Shown in pieces: positions 24,355 to 32,051 of a stretch of DNA of 63,535 nucleotides (positions are counted from its first letter, which is position 1; every line of letters starts with the position of its first letter). The notes under the pieces were generated by a model. That model had not been told where the DNA came from. It was given only the letters and a program-made list of their open reading frames with translations, and made no database searches. The stretch is from Caulobacter sp. 32-67-35 (lineage in GTDB: Bacteria > Pseudomonadota > Alphaproteobacteria > Caulobacterales > Caulobacteraceae): contig NCEV01000010.1 in the NCBI GenBank assembly GCA_002280875.1, positions 1 to 63,535 of the forward strand. Direction: 5' to 3'. The position numbers and the translations under genes were made by a program.

Positions 24355-26706
24355 CTAGAACTTGGTCGCAACCGTAGCGTAGAAGCTGCGCGGCTTGCCC
24401 TCGAACGGGTAGCCGTAGAAGTAACGGTCGTCCTGGTTGGTGTATTCGCCGCGATTGAAAGCCGAGCCGTAGAAGTTATTCCCGAAGCCCCACCGCTCGG
24501 CGTACTTGGTGTCGAGCAGGTTGACGATCCGGAACTGGAGCCGGTGCTGCAGCTCGGCGCCGGCCAGGTAAGTGACCGTGGCATTGACGACCGTATAGTC
24601 GCCGAAGTTGTAGCGATAGCGCGGGACACCCGTATCCGCGCCGCGACCGTTGACGGCCGGCTTGGTGGTGCCGGCGATGGCCGGACCGCCGGTCGCATAT
24701 TCAGGCCCCTGGAAGCGCGGCAGGACCTGGAACTTCAGGCGCTTGTCCTTCGAGGTCCAGTCGAGCGAGGCTGTGGCGAACCAAACCGGCGTTTCACTCA
24801 GTTGCACGCCCTTGCGCGAGCCGGCCGTTAGGGATGAGTCCTGGTTGGTGTAGCCGATATTGGCATGCCACTGCTCGCCAAGCCGAAGGTCGAACTCCGC
24901 CGTCCAGCCGTTGATCTGGTTGATCGCGCTGTTGTTGAAATAGGTATCGACCGGCACGTTGACGCCATTGTCGGTCACGATCAGCGGGCGGCCCGAGGTC
25001 GTCGAAATCCGGTTGGTGACCTCGGTCTTGAAGGCCCCGACCTCGGCAAACACCTGAGCGACGCCGAAGTCATGCGTGTAGCCGAACGCGGCGTTGTAGG
25101 TTTCCGTCTCTTCGGGCAACAGGTCAGCATTGCCGACAACGGTGAAGGCCGCCCCGGACACTGCCGTCGGCGGGCGCGGATTGTTGATGTAGAGCTCGTT
25201 GGTCTGCGGCAGGCTGTAGGACGTGCCGCCGTTGGCGCGCACATAATAGTCGGTCAGGAAAGGATGCTTGACCGCGAATTTCCAGATCGATTTTTTGTCG
25301 AAGGCGTCAGAGAAGTCGGTCCGTACCGCCAGCGAGATCTTGGTCTCGGGGCTGAAGGGCAGGGTCGGGTGAAGATCGACGAACAGGCCAGTGGTCGCCG
25401 AGTCATTGTTCGGCACAGCGAACCGGGCGTCTGAGTCGTCCTTGTAGGATACCCACTGGATACCGCCGACGGCCTCCAGATAGCGGTTGAACTTTATCGT
25501 GGCCCGGGCGGTGCTGCCCATTTCGACAAAGCCGCTCTTGAACTGGTTGCTCTTGCCAAAGCCATGCGCGAAGCGGGGCTCAACAGTACCCGTATAGGCG
25601 CCCAGGGGCACGGTGCGCGTCGACACCCCGGCCGCGTTGACGACGTTGGCTACGGGACAGCCGGCGCGAATGCGGCAAACGACGGGGTAGAGCTCGGCGT
25701 TCCAGAGTTGCGGATTGGAATAATAGGCCGAGGCTTCGGTCAGGATATTGTCGTTCCAGCGCTTACTGAACGAGGCGTCCATGATCGGGTAGCGCAGGGT
25801 GTTGGGCGAATACGACTCGCCCGACGGGAAAGGGTCCTGAAACCAGCTTTCGGTATAGATCGCGTTGGCGCGGAACTCGGTGTCATCGTCGATCTTCCAC
25901 AGATACTTGATGCCGAGGTGGTTCTTGTTCAGCGGATAATCCTGCACGCCGCCCGAGAGGGCGACGTTGTCGGTGAACAGGGCCGGATCGAAGATCCGCG
26001 GGCCATCGGTGGCCAGCATCGACCCATAGACCATCAGCGAATGATTGCCGTCTTCGTCGAGCGGGAAGCTGTAATTGCCCCAGACTTCCCGGGTCTGGAA
26101 TGAGCCGTAGGACACCCCGAAGTCACCCTTGCGCGTGCCATCGGGCTTCTTGGTGACGACATTGACGACGCCGATGCCGCCATTGGATCCAAAATAGAGG
26201 CTGTTACCGCCCCGGAACACTTCGATGTTCTCGACCATGTGGTTGTCGATGGTCGTGGCGCCCCAGATGTTCTCGAGCACCGGGCCGCGATCATAGAGCG
26301 GCACGCCGTCAACCGCCACCAGGGTGTCACGGTCGCCGCCGCCATCGAGGCGGATCGTATATTCGCCCTCGTCCGGCGAGTAGCCGATGTTGACGCCCTT
26401 GACGAGGAACTGCACCGCCTCGGCGAAATTGATCGCGCCGCTCTGCTCAACGCGCTCGCCGCTGATCACCTGCACGTCGGTGCCGTACTGGGCTAGTTCT
26501 TCAGCTACGACCGTAGCCTGGGCGCCCTTGCGCTCCCCCTTCACCGTGACGGCGGAAACCTGGTTTTCAGTCGAAGACACGGGCTGAGCCGTACCGGTTC
26601 TTGCGACAGCCGCATCCTGGGCCAGCGCCAGGCCTGGTATCGCGCTAGACAGAAGGAGCAGCGGCAATAAGCGCGCCCCGATTTTTTTGCCCTTAAGTCC
26701 CGCCAT
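24355..26706 (-). CDS. TonB-dependent outer-membrane receptor
   Basis: A 783-residue protein with a signal peptide (SAIPGLALAQ), a plug domain (about 50-190; DTLVAVDGVPLYDRGP, VENIEVFRGGNSLYFGSNGG, GVVNVVTKKPDG) and a 22-strand-type barrel ending FYATVATKF with the expected terminal aromatic. AAGGGG lies before the ATG. Receptors of this family import large or scarce ligands using TonB energy. The neighbours phoD, PHP and the PhnDCE-type transporter suggest a phosphorus compound as ligand, by inference. A Pho-box-like motif lies about 110 bases upstream. Confidence 0.93.
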   Translation of the reverse strand: MAGLKGKKIGARLLPLLLLSSAIPGLALAQDAAVARTGTAQPVSSTENQVSAVTVKGERKGAQATVVAEELAQYGTDVQVISGERVEQSGAINFAEAVQFLVKGVNIGYSPDEGEYTIRLDGGGDRDTLVAVDGVPLYDRGPVLENIWGATTIDNHMVENIEVFRGGNSLYFGSNGGIGVVNVVTKKPDGTRKGDFGVSYGSFQTREVWGNYSFPLDEDGNHSLMVYGSMLATDGPRIFDPALFTDNVALSGGVQDYPLNKNHLGIKYLWKIDDDTEFRANAIYTESWFQDPFPSGESYSPNTLRYPIMDASFSKRWNDNILTEASAYYSNPQLWNAELYPVVCRIRAGCPVANVVNAAGVSTRTVPLGAYTGTVEPRFAHGFGKSNQFKSGFVEMGSTARATIKFNRYLEAVGGIQWVSYKDDSDARFAVPNNDSATTGLFVDLHPTLPFSPETKISLAVRTDFSDAFDKKSIWKFAVKHPFLTDYYVRANGGTSYSLPQTNELYINNPRPPTAVSGAAFTVVGNADLLPEETETYNAAFGYTHDFGVAQVFAEVGAFKTEVTNRISTTSGRPLIVTDNGVNVPVDTYFNNSAINQINGWTAEFDLRLGEQWHANIGYTNQDSSLTAGSRKGVQLSETPVWFATASLDWTSKDKRLKFQVLPRFQGPEYATGGPAIAGTTKPAVNGRGADTGVPRYRYNFGDYTVVNATVTYLAGAELQHRLQFRIVNLLDTKYAERWGFGNNFYGSAFNRGEYTNQDDRYFYGYPFEGKPRSFYATVATKF

Positions 26707-26805
26707 GATGTGCCCCTTGTGTCACTGAAGGATTTTCAGTTTCGACATGATTATCGAGACAGACGGCACGCCTCGGCTGCGCCAAACCCCTCATTTTTGG
26801 AAAAC

Positions 26806-26817
26806 TAGGCGCGCCTA
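26806..26817. promoter_or_regulatory. 12-bp perfect palindrome between divergent genes
   Basis: TAGGCGCGCCTA, a perfect palindrome midway between the TonB-dependent receptor and HAD-phosphatase genes and directly next to the Pho-box-like element. It could be an operator; no binding protein can be named. Confidence 0.3.
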
Positions 26818-26835
26818 ATGACGAAACGATGAAAA
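26818..26835 (-). promoter_or_regulatory. Pho-box-like element
   Basis: On the minus strand TTTTCAT-CGTT-TCGTCAT: two 7-base units separated by four bases, each matching the PhoB unit CTGTCAT at 5 of 7 positions, with correct 11-base periodicity. It is placed to act on the TonB-dependent receptor gene and possibly the divergent HAD gene. Confidence 0.4.
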
Positions 26836-26922
26836 CTTTGTGGGATGTTAATGAACATATTTCAATTCTTTGGCGTGCGTGTATGAGGGCCATCCACCCC
26901 ACCTTCTAAGGGCTGCGGACCC

Positions 26923-27702
26923 ATGACTCGAACTCCCTTGCGCCTCACGCCCGTCGCGATCCCGCCGCCCGCCCCCAATCCCAAGGGCATGGTGCAGAGC
27001 GCTGCGGGGATCCTGCTGGACTGGGATGGGTGCGTGGCGCACGACGATATTCCGCATGTAGCGGGACTGGCCTTTCTCCGCCGCTACGCCGACAAGATCG
27101 CGATCGTCTCCAACAGCTCAACCCTTTGGCCAAGCGACATCCAGGAGGTTCTGGCAGGCTTGGGAGTCGTCCTTCCGACCGAACGGATCGTTCTGGCGGG
27201 ACACCACGCCCTGCTGCTCGCCGCACAGCGGGGACTGACCACGACAGTGCTTGGGACGCCGCACATGAGAGCGCTGGCGCGACAGCTTGGGGTTCGCCAG
27301 GTGACCATGGACCCCGACCTCATTGTCCTGCTGCGCGACACCCGGTTCACTTATTCGAGGCTGAAATTCGCGATCAACGCCCTGGCGAGCGGCGCGCGCC
27401 TCATCGTCGCCAACCCCGACCTCACCCACCCAGGCCCCAAGGGGACATTGGCCCCCGAGACCGGCGCCCTGCTGGCCGCGCTTGGCGCCTGCGTACCTCT
27501 GGACAGGATTTCAGTCGAGGTGCTCGGCAAGCCCTATCCCCACATGTTCCAGACGGCCTGCGGCGCGCTTGGCCTTCAACCGTCCCAGGTGCTGATGATT
27601 GGCGACAATCCGCTCACGGATATCGAAGGGGCCCGACAGCTCGGCATTCCGGCCCTGCTGGTCAGTCCGGGTTCGGCGCTCGGCCTGGAGCAGCTCTGCT
27701 GA
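26923..27702 (+). CDS. HAD-superfamily class IIA (NagD-like) phosphatase
   Basis: A 259-residue protein. HAD motifs are present: ILLDWDGCVAHDD (motif I, nucleophile Asp), IVSNSST (motif II), LGKPYPHMF (motif III Lys) and MIGDNPLTDIEGA (motif IV). The class IIA cap lies between motifs II and III. NagD-like enzymes dephosphorylate small phosphates such as nucleotides, phosphoglycolate or glycerol phosphate. Its place between a TonB-dependent receptor and an RpiR/PhnDCE group suggests it frees phosphate from an imported compound in the cytoplasm. Substrate not predictable. Confidence 0.85.
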   Translation: MTRTPLRLTPVAIPPPAPNPKGMVQSAAGILLDWDGCVAHDDIPHVAGLAFLRRYADKIAIVSNSSTLWPSDIQEVLAGLGVVLPTERIVLAGHHALLLAAQRGLTTTVLGTPHMRALARQLGVRQVTMDPDLIVLLRDTRFTYSRLKFAINALASGARLIVANPDLTHPGPKGTLAPETGALLAALGACVPLDRISVEVLGKPYPHMFQTACGALGLQPSQVLMIGDNPLTDIEGARQLGIPALLVSPGSALGLEQLC

Positions 27703-27714
27703 CCGGGCGCTGGC

Positions 27715-28617
27715 TCAGAACCGCTTGAGCGAGAGCACGTCAAAGGTCTCCCGCAGGGTGGTGGTCGCGCGTTCGTAGTCGGCCAGGGCCAGCGCCGCGA
27801 TCAGCGTATCGATCACGCACAGCTGCGCAATTCGGCTCGTCATGGCTTCAGTGCGAAACATCGTCTCCCGGGCCATGGTGAAAAGCGTCACGTCGGCGTG
27901 TGACTGGATGGGCGACCGCGCATAGTTGGTGAGGGCGATCGTCGTGGCGCCGGCTTCCTTGGCGAGTTGCGTCGCCACCACAGTCTCATGCGTGGATCCC
28001 GTGTGTGAGATCGTCAGCACGGCGACGTCAGGCCCAGTGCGCGAGGCGCTGATCGCCTGGATGTGGCTGTCCGTGACCGCTTTGGCGTCCAGCCCGATGC
28101 GGAGCATCCGGTAGTGGGCGTCTTCGGCGATCGGGGCCGAAGATCCGATGCCATAGATTTCTATTCGCTTGGCCTTGCGGATCGCCTCAACGGCTGCGGC
28201 GACGGACTTGGGATCAAGTACGCTCATCGAGTCTCGCAGGGCCTGGATCCCGGCGTGGAACATCTTGCGGCAGATCGTCTCGACATCGTCGGTTCTGGCC
28301 AGATCCTCCTGAATATACTGCACTGGCTGTACGACAGCCTGGGCAAGCGAGAGCTTCAGCTGTTGAAACCCTGAAAGTCCAAGGTTCTGGCAGAAGTTGA
28401 CCACGCTGCCCTGGCTCGATCCGGTCTGTTCGGAGAGCTCCGTAACCGACATCCGCATGACGGCGTCCGGCTGACTTAATATGAAGTCGGCGATCAGCCG
28501 GGAGGTGGGCCCCAGGGTTTTGTAAGTCGACTGGATACGGGCGATCACGTTGTGGACCGGCGTATGGCCGGTGCTTCGCGGCCGCGACTTCGCTGGATTA
28601 GGCCTTTGGTCGGACAC
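27715..28617 (-). CDS. RpiR-family transcriptional regulator with SIS domain
   Basis: A 300-residue protein. An N-terminal helix-turn-helix (about 30-105; MSVTELSEQTGSSQGSVVNF) is followed by a SIS domain (about 140-270; IEIYGIGSSAPIAEDAHYRM, then VAVLTISHTGSTHETV). RpiR proteins bind phosphosugars through the SIS domain and control their use. It is divergent from phnD, so it probably controls the PhnDCE transporter, and an inverted repeat in the shared promoter region is a candidate operator. This hints that the transported compound is a sugar phosphate or similar ester rather than simple phosphonate. Confidence 0.88.
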   Translation of the reverse strand: MSDQRPNPAKSRPRSTGHTPVHNVIARIQSTYKTLGPTSRLIADFILSQPDAVMRMSVTELSEQTGSSQGSVVNFCQNLGLSGFQQLKLSLAQAVVQPVQYIQEDLARTDDVETICRKMFHAGIQALRDSMSVLDPKSVAAAVEAIRKAKRIEIYGIGSSAPIAEDAHYRMLRIGLDAKAVTDSHIQAISASRTGPDVAVLTISHTGSTHETVVATQLAKEAGATTIALTNYARSPIQSHADVTLFTMARETMFRTEAMTSRIAQLCVIDTLIAALALADYERATTTLRETFDVLSLKRF

Positions 28618-28781
28618 GGATGCCTGCTTTCAACCAAGTAGGGGTCACATCGATAGGATGGCTACATCGCGCGGCGAGAGTATTCGACCTAGGCGAGTCG
28701 CCCCGGTCCGTCTTGCACGGGATCCATATCAAAAGATCCGATCACTATGACTCCCGGAAGGACGGGTATGAAATATACTCA

Positions 28782-28806
28782 TTCTCAGAAATTTCAAATC
28801 TGAGAA
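28782..28806. promoter_or_regulatory. inverted repeat in the rpiR-phnD promoter region
   Basis: TTCTCAGA-N9-TCTGAGAA, 8-base perfect arms, about 70 bases upstream of phnD in the AT-rich part of the divergent spacer. Likely operator for the RpiR regulator, or a leader hairpin for phnD. Confidence 0.45.
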
Positions 28807-28874
28807 AGCTTCACGGGGGCGTCACAAGCGTGCGTTAAGGCTGTGACCGGCTCAGCCGGCCCTGGAGTACTAGC

Positions 28875-29777
28875 ATGCGACGCTTGATATTGGTGCTCCT
28901 TCTGTTGGCCCTGGCGCCCACCGCAGCCACGGCAACCCAACGGCCGCTGAACGTGATCCTGATCCCCGCCGACGGCGGTACCGAAGCCGGCACAAAGGCC
29001 GACTATCAGCCGCTGTTCAACGCCATCTCGCGCATGAGCGGACTGCGATTCGATATACGGGTGGGCCAATCCTACGGCGCTGTAGTCGAGGCCCTCTGCA
29101 ACGGCACAGCCGACATCGCGTTCGTGGGACCGGTGACCTATATCCAGGCCAACAAGCGTCGGTGCGCCGAACTGCTGGCCGTCGCGGTCGAGAAGGGTCA
29201 GTCGATCTACTATGCCGGCCTGTTCACCCGGGCCGGTTCCCCGATCACCTCTGTCAAGGGCCTCAAAGGCAAGCGTGTCGCGTTCGGCGATGTGAACTCT
29301 ACCTCATCCTTCGTCTACCCGATGGCGATGGTCCTGGATGCGGGGCTTGATCCTGTCCGCGATCTCAAGGACGTTCGTATGACCGGAAGCCACGCCAACA
29401 GCCTCGCGGCGCTCACCCAAGGCCAAGTCGACGTCGCCGCCCTTTCGTTCGACTCCTTCGACAAGGCGGTCCGCCAAGGCGCGGTCAAGGCCAATGGCGT
29501 GAAGGTGTTGGCGCGCAGCGACGCCATCCCGTATCCGCCGATCATCATGAACGCCAGGCTGGCCGCGCCGCTGAAGGCCAGGTTGAAGCTGGCCTTCAAG
29601 ACTGTCCACTCGGCCCCGGGTGTGACGCCGGAGATGATCCGCGGCTATGGCGGCGGAAAGGTGGACCGGTATGACTCCGACTTCCCCGCCACCAGGTTCA
29701 ATGTGGCGGCGGGAAAGATGAGCCGGCTGACCGACGAGCTGAAAGGCGAGATCCTCAAGAAATCGGCGCAGCGTTAG
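28875..29777 (+). CDS. phnD: PhnD-like phosphate/phosphonate-type periplasmic binding protein
   Basis: A 300-residue protein with signal peptide (LVLLLLALAPTAATA). The PhnD pattern is clear: LNVILIPADGGTEAGTKADY, DIAFVGPVTYIQAN, LKGKRVAFGDVNSTSSFVYP and VDVAALSFDSFDKAVR. PhnD-type proteins bind phosphonates, phosphite or organophosphates through Ser/Thr in the GDVNSTSS loop. Its gene is followed after five bases by phnC and then phnE, a complete importer. No C-P lyase genes are nearby, so use as a phosphate-ester importer is as likely as phosphonate import. Confidence 0.88.
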   Translation: MRRLILVLLLLALAPTAATATQRPLNVILIPADGGTEAGTKADYQPLFNAISRMSGLRFDIRVGQSYGAVVEALCNGTADIAFVGPVTYIQANKRRCAELLAVAVEKGQSIYYAGLFTRAGSPITSVKGLKGKRVAFGDVNSTSSFVYPMAMVLDAGLDPVRDLKDVRMTGSHANSLAALTQGQVDVAALSFDSFDKAVRQGAVKANGVKVLARSDAIPYPPIIMNARLAAPLKARLKLAFKTVHSAPGVTPEMIRGYGGGKVDRYDSDFPATRFNVAAGKMSRLTDELKGEILKKSAQR

Positions 29778-29782
29778 CCGCG

Positions 29783-30565
29783 ATGATCGATATCGAAGAC
29801 GTGCATGTGCGCTATCCGGACGGCTGCGTCGCGCTGGCCGGCGTCAGCTTCCGCGTACCGAAGGGACAGTTCTGCGTGATCCTCGGGCCCTCCGGGTCAG
29901 GGAAGTCCACCCTTCTGCGCACCGTCAACGGCCTGGTGACACCAACCACCGGCCAGATCGCGGTAGGCGGCGTTACGGTCGAGCGAAAGACCCTGCCCCT
30001 CCTGCGCCCGACCATCGGCATGATTCACCAGCACTTCGGGCTGGTGGACCGACTGTCGGCGGCCACCAACATCATCTCCGGCGCACTGCCGGCGATCTCT
30101 CTTGCGCGGGCGGCCCTTGGCCTTTTCCCCGAGCGCCATCGTCGCAAGACCTGCGAATTGATGGCGGCGGTCGGGCTGGGACCCGAGCACCTGCGGCGCC
30201 GGGTGAGGGACATGTCGGGCGGGCAGCAACAGCGGGTCGGAATCGCCCGAGCCTTCATGCTCGACCCCAGCGTCATACTGGCCGACGAGCCGGTGGCCAG
30301 CCTCGACCCCAAGATCAGCGCCGAAGTGCTCCGCCTTCTGAGGGATCAGGCCAAATCCCGGGGAGCCACGGTTCTGTGCAGCCTTCACCAGATCGACCTG
30401 GCCCGCGCCTTTGCGGATCGGATCATCGCCCTGGGCGGCGGCCGCGTCGTGTTCGACGGAGCGCCGGACCAGCTATCCACATCCCATCTCGCCAGGATTT
30501 ATGGCGCGGCGCCCCTGTCCAACGCGATGTCTGACTTCACGCGCGAGCCGGAGCCTGTGTCGTGA
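29783..30565 (+). CDS. phnC: PhnC-like ABC transporter ATP-binding protein
   Basis: A 260-residue ATPase: Walker A GPSGSGKST, Q-loop MIHQHFGLVDR, signature MSGGQQQRVGIARA and Walker B VILADEPVASLD, then H-loop CSLHQIDLA. These match PhnC, which powers PhnDE import at the inner membrane. It overlaps phnE by four bases (GTGA). All catalytic residues are present. Confidence 0.93.
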   Translation: MIDIEDVHVRYPDGCVALAGVSFRVPKGQFCVILGPSGSGKSTLLRTVNGLVTPTTGQIAVGGVTVERKTLPLLRPTIGMIHQHFGLVDRLSAATNIISGALPAISLARAALGLFPERHRRKTCELMAAVGLGPEHLRRRVRDMSGGQQQRVGIARAFMLDPSVILADEPVASLDPKISAEVLRLLRDQAKSRGATVLCSLHQIDLARAFADRIIALGGGRVVFDGAPDQLSTSHLARIYGAAPLSNAMSDFTREPEPVS

Positions 30566-31578
30566 CCCCACCCTCCTCCCAAGCCCCGCCAGCCGACTGG
30601 CGATTTTCACCGCCTTATGATGCGCGCAGACTCGCACTCGCGCTGATCGCCGTCCTGGTTCTGCTGTTCACGGGTGCGCGGGTCGAGATCGACCGGATGC
30701 TGGCCCTGTCGGCGGACGGCATGCTGGCGACGGTGGGCTTGAAAGATGACTCCCAGGTCGCGAAGGGCTTCGCGACCATTGGTCATCAGATGTTCCCGCT
30801 GGTGATCGCGGAGCGCACCGAAACCAGTCGCATCGAGAATTTCGACCCCGAGCACCTTCCGCCCCTGGCCCGCCTGGAGACGGTCGAGAGTCAGGTGGAG
30901 ACGCTTAATCCAGACACGCTCCAGACCGACTACTCCATCGAGCGCTCCCAGTACCTGGTCGAGCCCTTTGGCTATCTGAGTCATGTCGCCCTGAAACTGA
31001 TCGAGACTCTCGAAATTGCGCTTTGGGGAACTGTGCTGGCGGTCATTCTCGCCGTGCCGCTAGCGATCCTGGGGGCTCGAAACCTGACGCCGCATCCCGT
31101 GGCCCGCGTGGCCGCCCGTACGGTGGTCAGCTTCTTCCGGTCGATTCCAGAGTTGATCAGCGCGTTGTTTCTCGTTCTGGCCTATGGATTCGGCCCGATC
31201 GCCGGCGTCCTTGCGCTAGCGTTTCACGCCGCCGGCTTCCTTGGGAAGTTCTACGCCGAAGACATAGAAAACACTGACCCACGGGCCCAGGAAGCGCTCG
31301 GCGCCATCGGTGCGGGCCGGCTGAAGGTTCTGATCTATGCGATCCTGCCGCAGGTGGCGCCGCAATACATCGCCTATACCCTCTATGTCCTCGACCGGAA
31401 CGTGCGCATGGCCACCGTCATCGGCCTGGTTGGCGCCGGCGGTATCGGCCAGGAGCTAAAGGGCCGCTACGACATGTACAACTACGGCCATGTCGCGACG
31501 ATCCTGCTCGCGATTTTCCTGCTGGTCGTTGCGCTTGACCAGCTATCGATCCGGCTCCGCCAGCGCATGCTGAACTAG
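30562..31578 (+). CDS. phnE: PhnE-like ABC transporter permease
   Basis: A 338-residue permease from a GTG start in a GTGA overlap with phnC. The core shows LKLIETLEIALWGTVLAVIL, FFRSIPELISALF, the EAA-type loop EDIENTDPRAQEALGAIGAG and AGGIGQELKG. It is longer than typical PhnE (about 250-280) because some 100 residues lie between the first membrane segment and the core; that loop has no known domain. It should form the membrane channel of the importer. Confidence 0.9.
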   Translation: MTPPSSQAPPADWRFSPPYDARRLALALIAVLVLLFTGARVEIDRMLALSADGMLATVGLKDDSQVAKGFATIGHQMFPLVIAERTETSRIENFDPEHLPPLARLETVESQVETLNPDTLQTDYSIERSQYLVEPFGYLSHVALKLIETLEIALWGTVLAVILAVPLAILGARNLTPHPVARVAARTVVSFFRSIPELISALFLVLAYGFGPIAGVLALAFHAAGFLGKFYAEDIENTDPRAQEALGAIGAGRLKVLIYAILPQVAPQYIAYTLYVLDRNVRMATVIGLVGAGGIGQELKGRYDMYNYGHVATILLAIFLLVVALDQLSIRLRQRMLN

Positions 31579-31724
31579 GGCTGGCGGCCAGGGCTTTTCA
31601 AGACCACCAGCCGCGAGGCTACCGCTCCCTCGTCGGTGAGCGCGTACAGGTCGAAGCCGAAGCGGCCATTCGACTCAAGAAGCAAAATCCTGCGGGATTT
31701 GGCGACCAATTGCCTTGGCCCCAT
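31575..31724 (-). CDS. possible 49-residue protein
   Basis: A short frame from ATG with protein-like composition: SRRILLLESNGRFGFDLYAL followed by TDEGAVASRLVVLKSPGR. It overlaps the phnE stop by four bases on the opposite strand. The ribosome binding site is weak and no family is recognised. Alternating hydrophobic residues suggest a short beta-strand fold or the end of a decayed gene. The remaining bases up to the tRNA-Ser show nothing else. Confidence 0.33.
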   Translation of the reverse strand: MGPRQLVAKSRRILLLESNGRFGFDLYALTDEGAVASRLVVLKSPGRQP

Positions 31725-31830
31725 AAGTCGCTCGCTTTACGCAGGACCGTTGCGGCTAAGCCGTGCCTACCAACGGCGCGGGAAGCCATCCGGTCGAGGG
31801 GATGCTGCGGATTACCCGTGGAAACGGGGG

Positions 31831-31921
31831 TGGCGGAGACGGAGGGATTCGAACCCTCGATACCCTTTTGGGGTATGCCGCTTTAGCAAAGCGGTGCCTT
31901 CAGCCTCTCGGCCACGTCTCC
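31831..31921 (-). tRNA. tRNA-Ser(GCT)
   Basis: A 91-base type II tRNA on the minus strand: acceptor GGAGACG paired with CGTCTCC, anticodon loop CTTTGCTAAAG (anticodon GCT), long variable arm ATACCCCAAAAGGGTAT and T arm GAGGGTTCGAATCCCTC. CCA is encoded. It decodes AGC/AGU. Confidence 0.95.
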
Positions 31922-32051
31922 TCCTGAGAGGGAGCGGCTGGATAGCCTGTTCGCAGCGACATGACAATCACGCGGAAGCGGAAATCGGTGCGTTAACGCG
32001 AAGCTTAGACGCCGACGCTAGGTTGAACGCTGGTTTACCGGTTCAGAGCCC

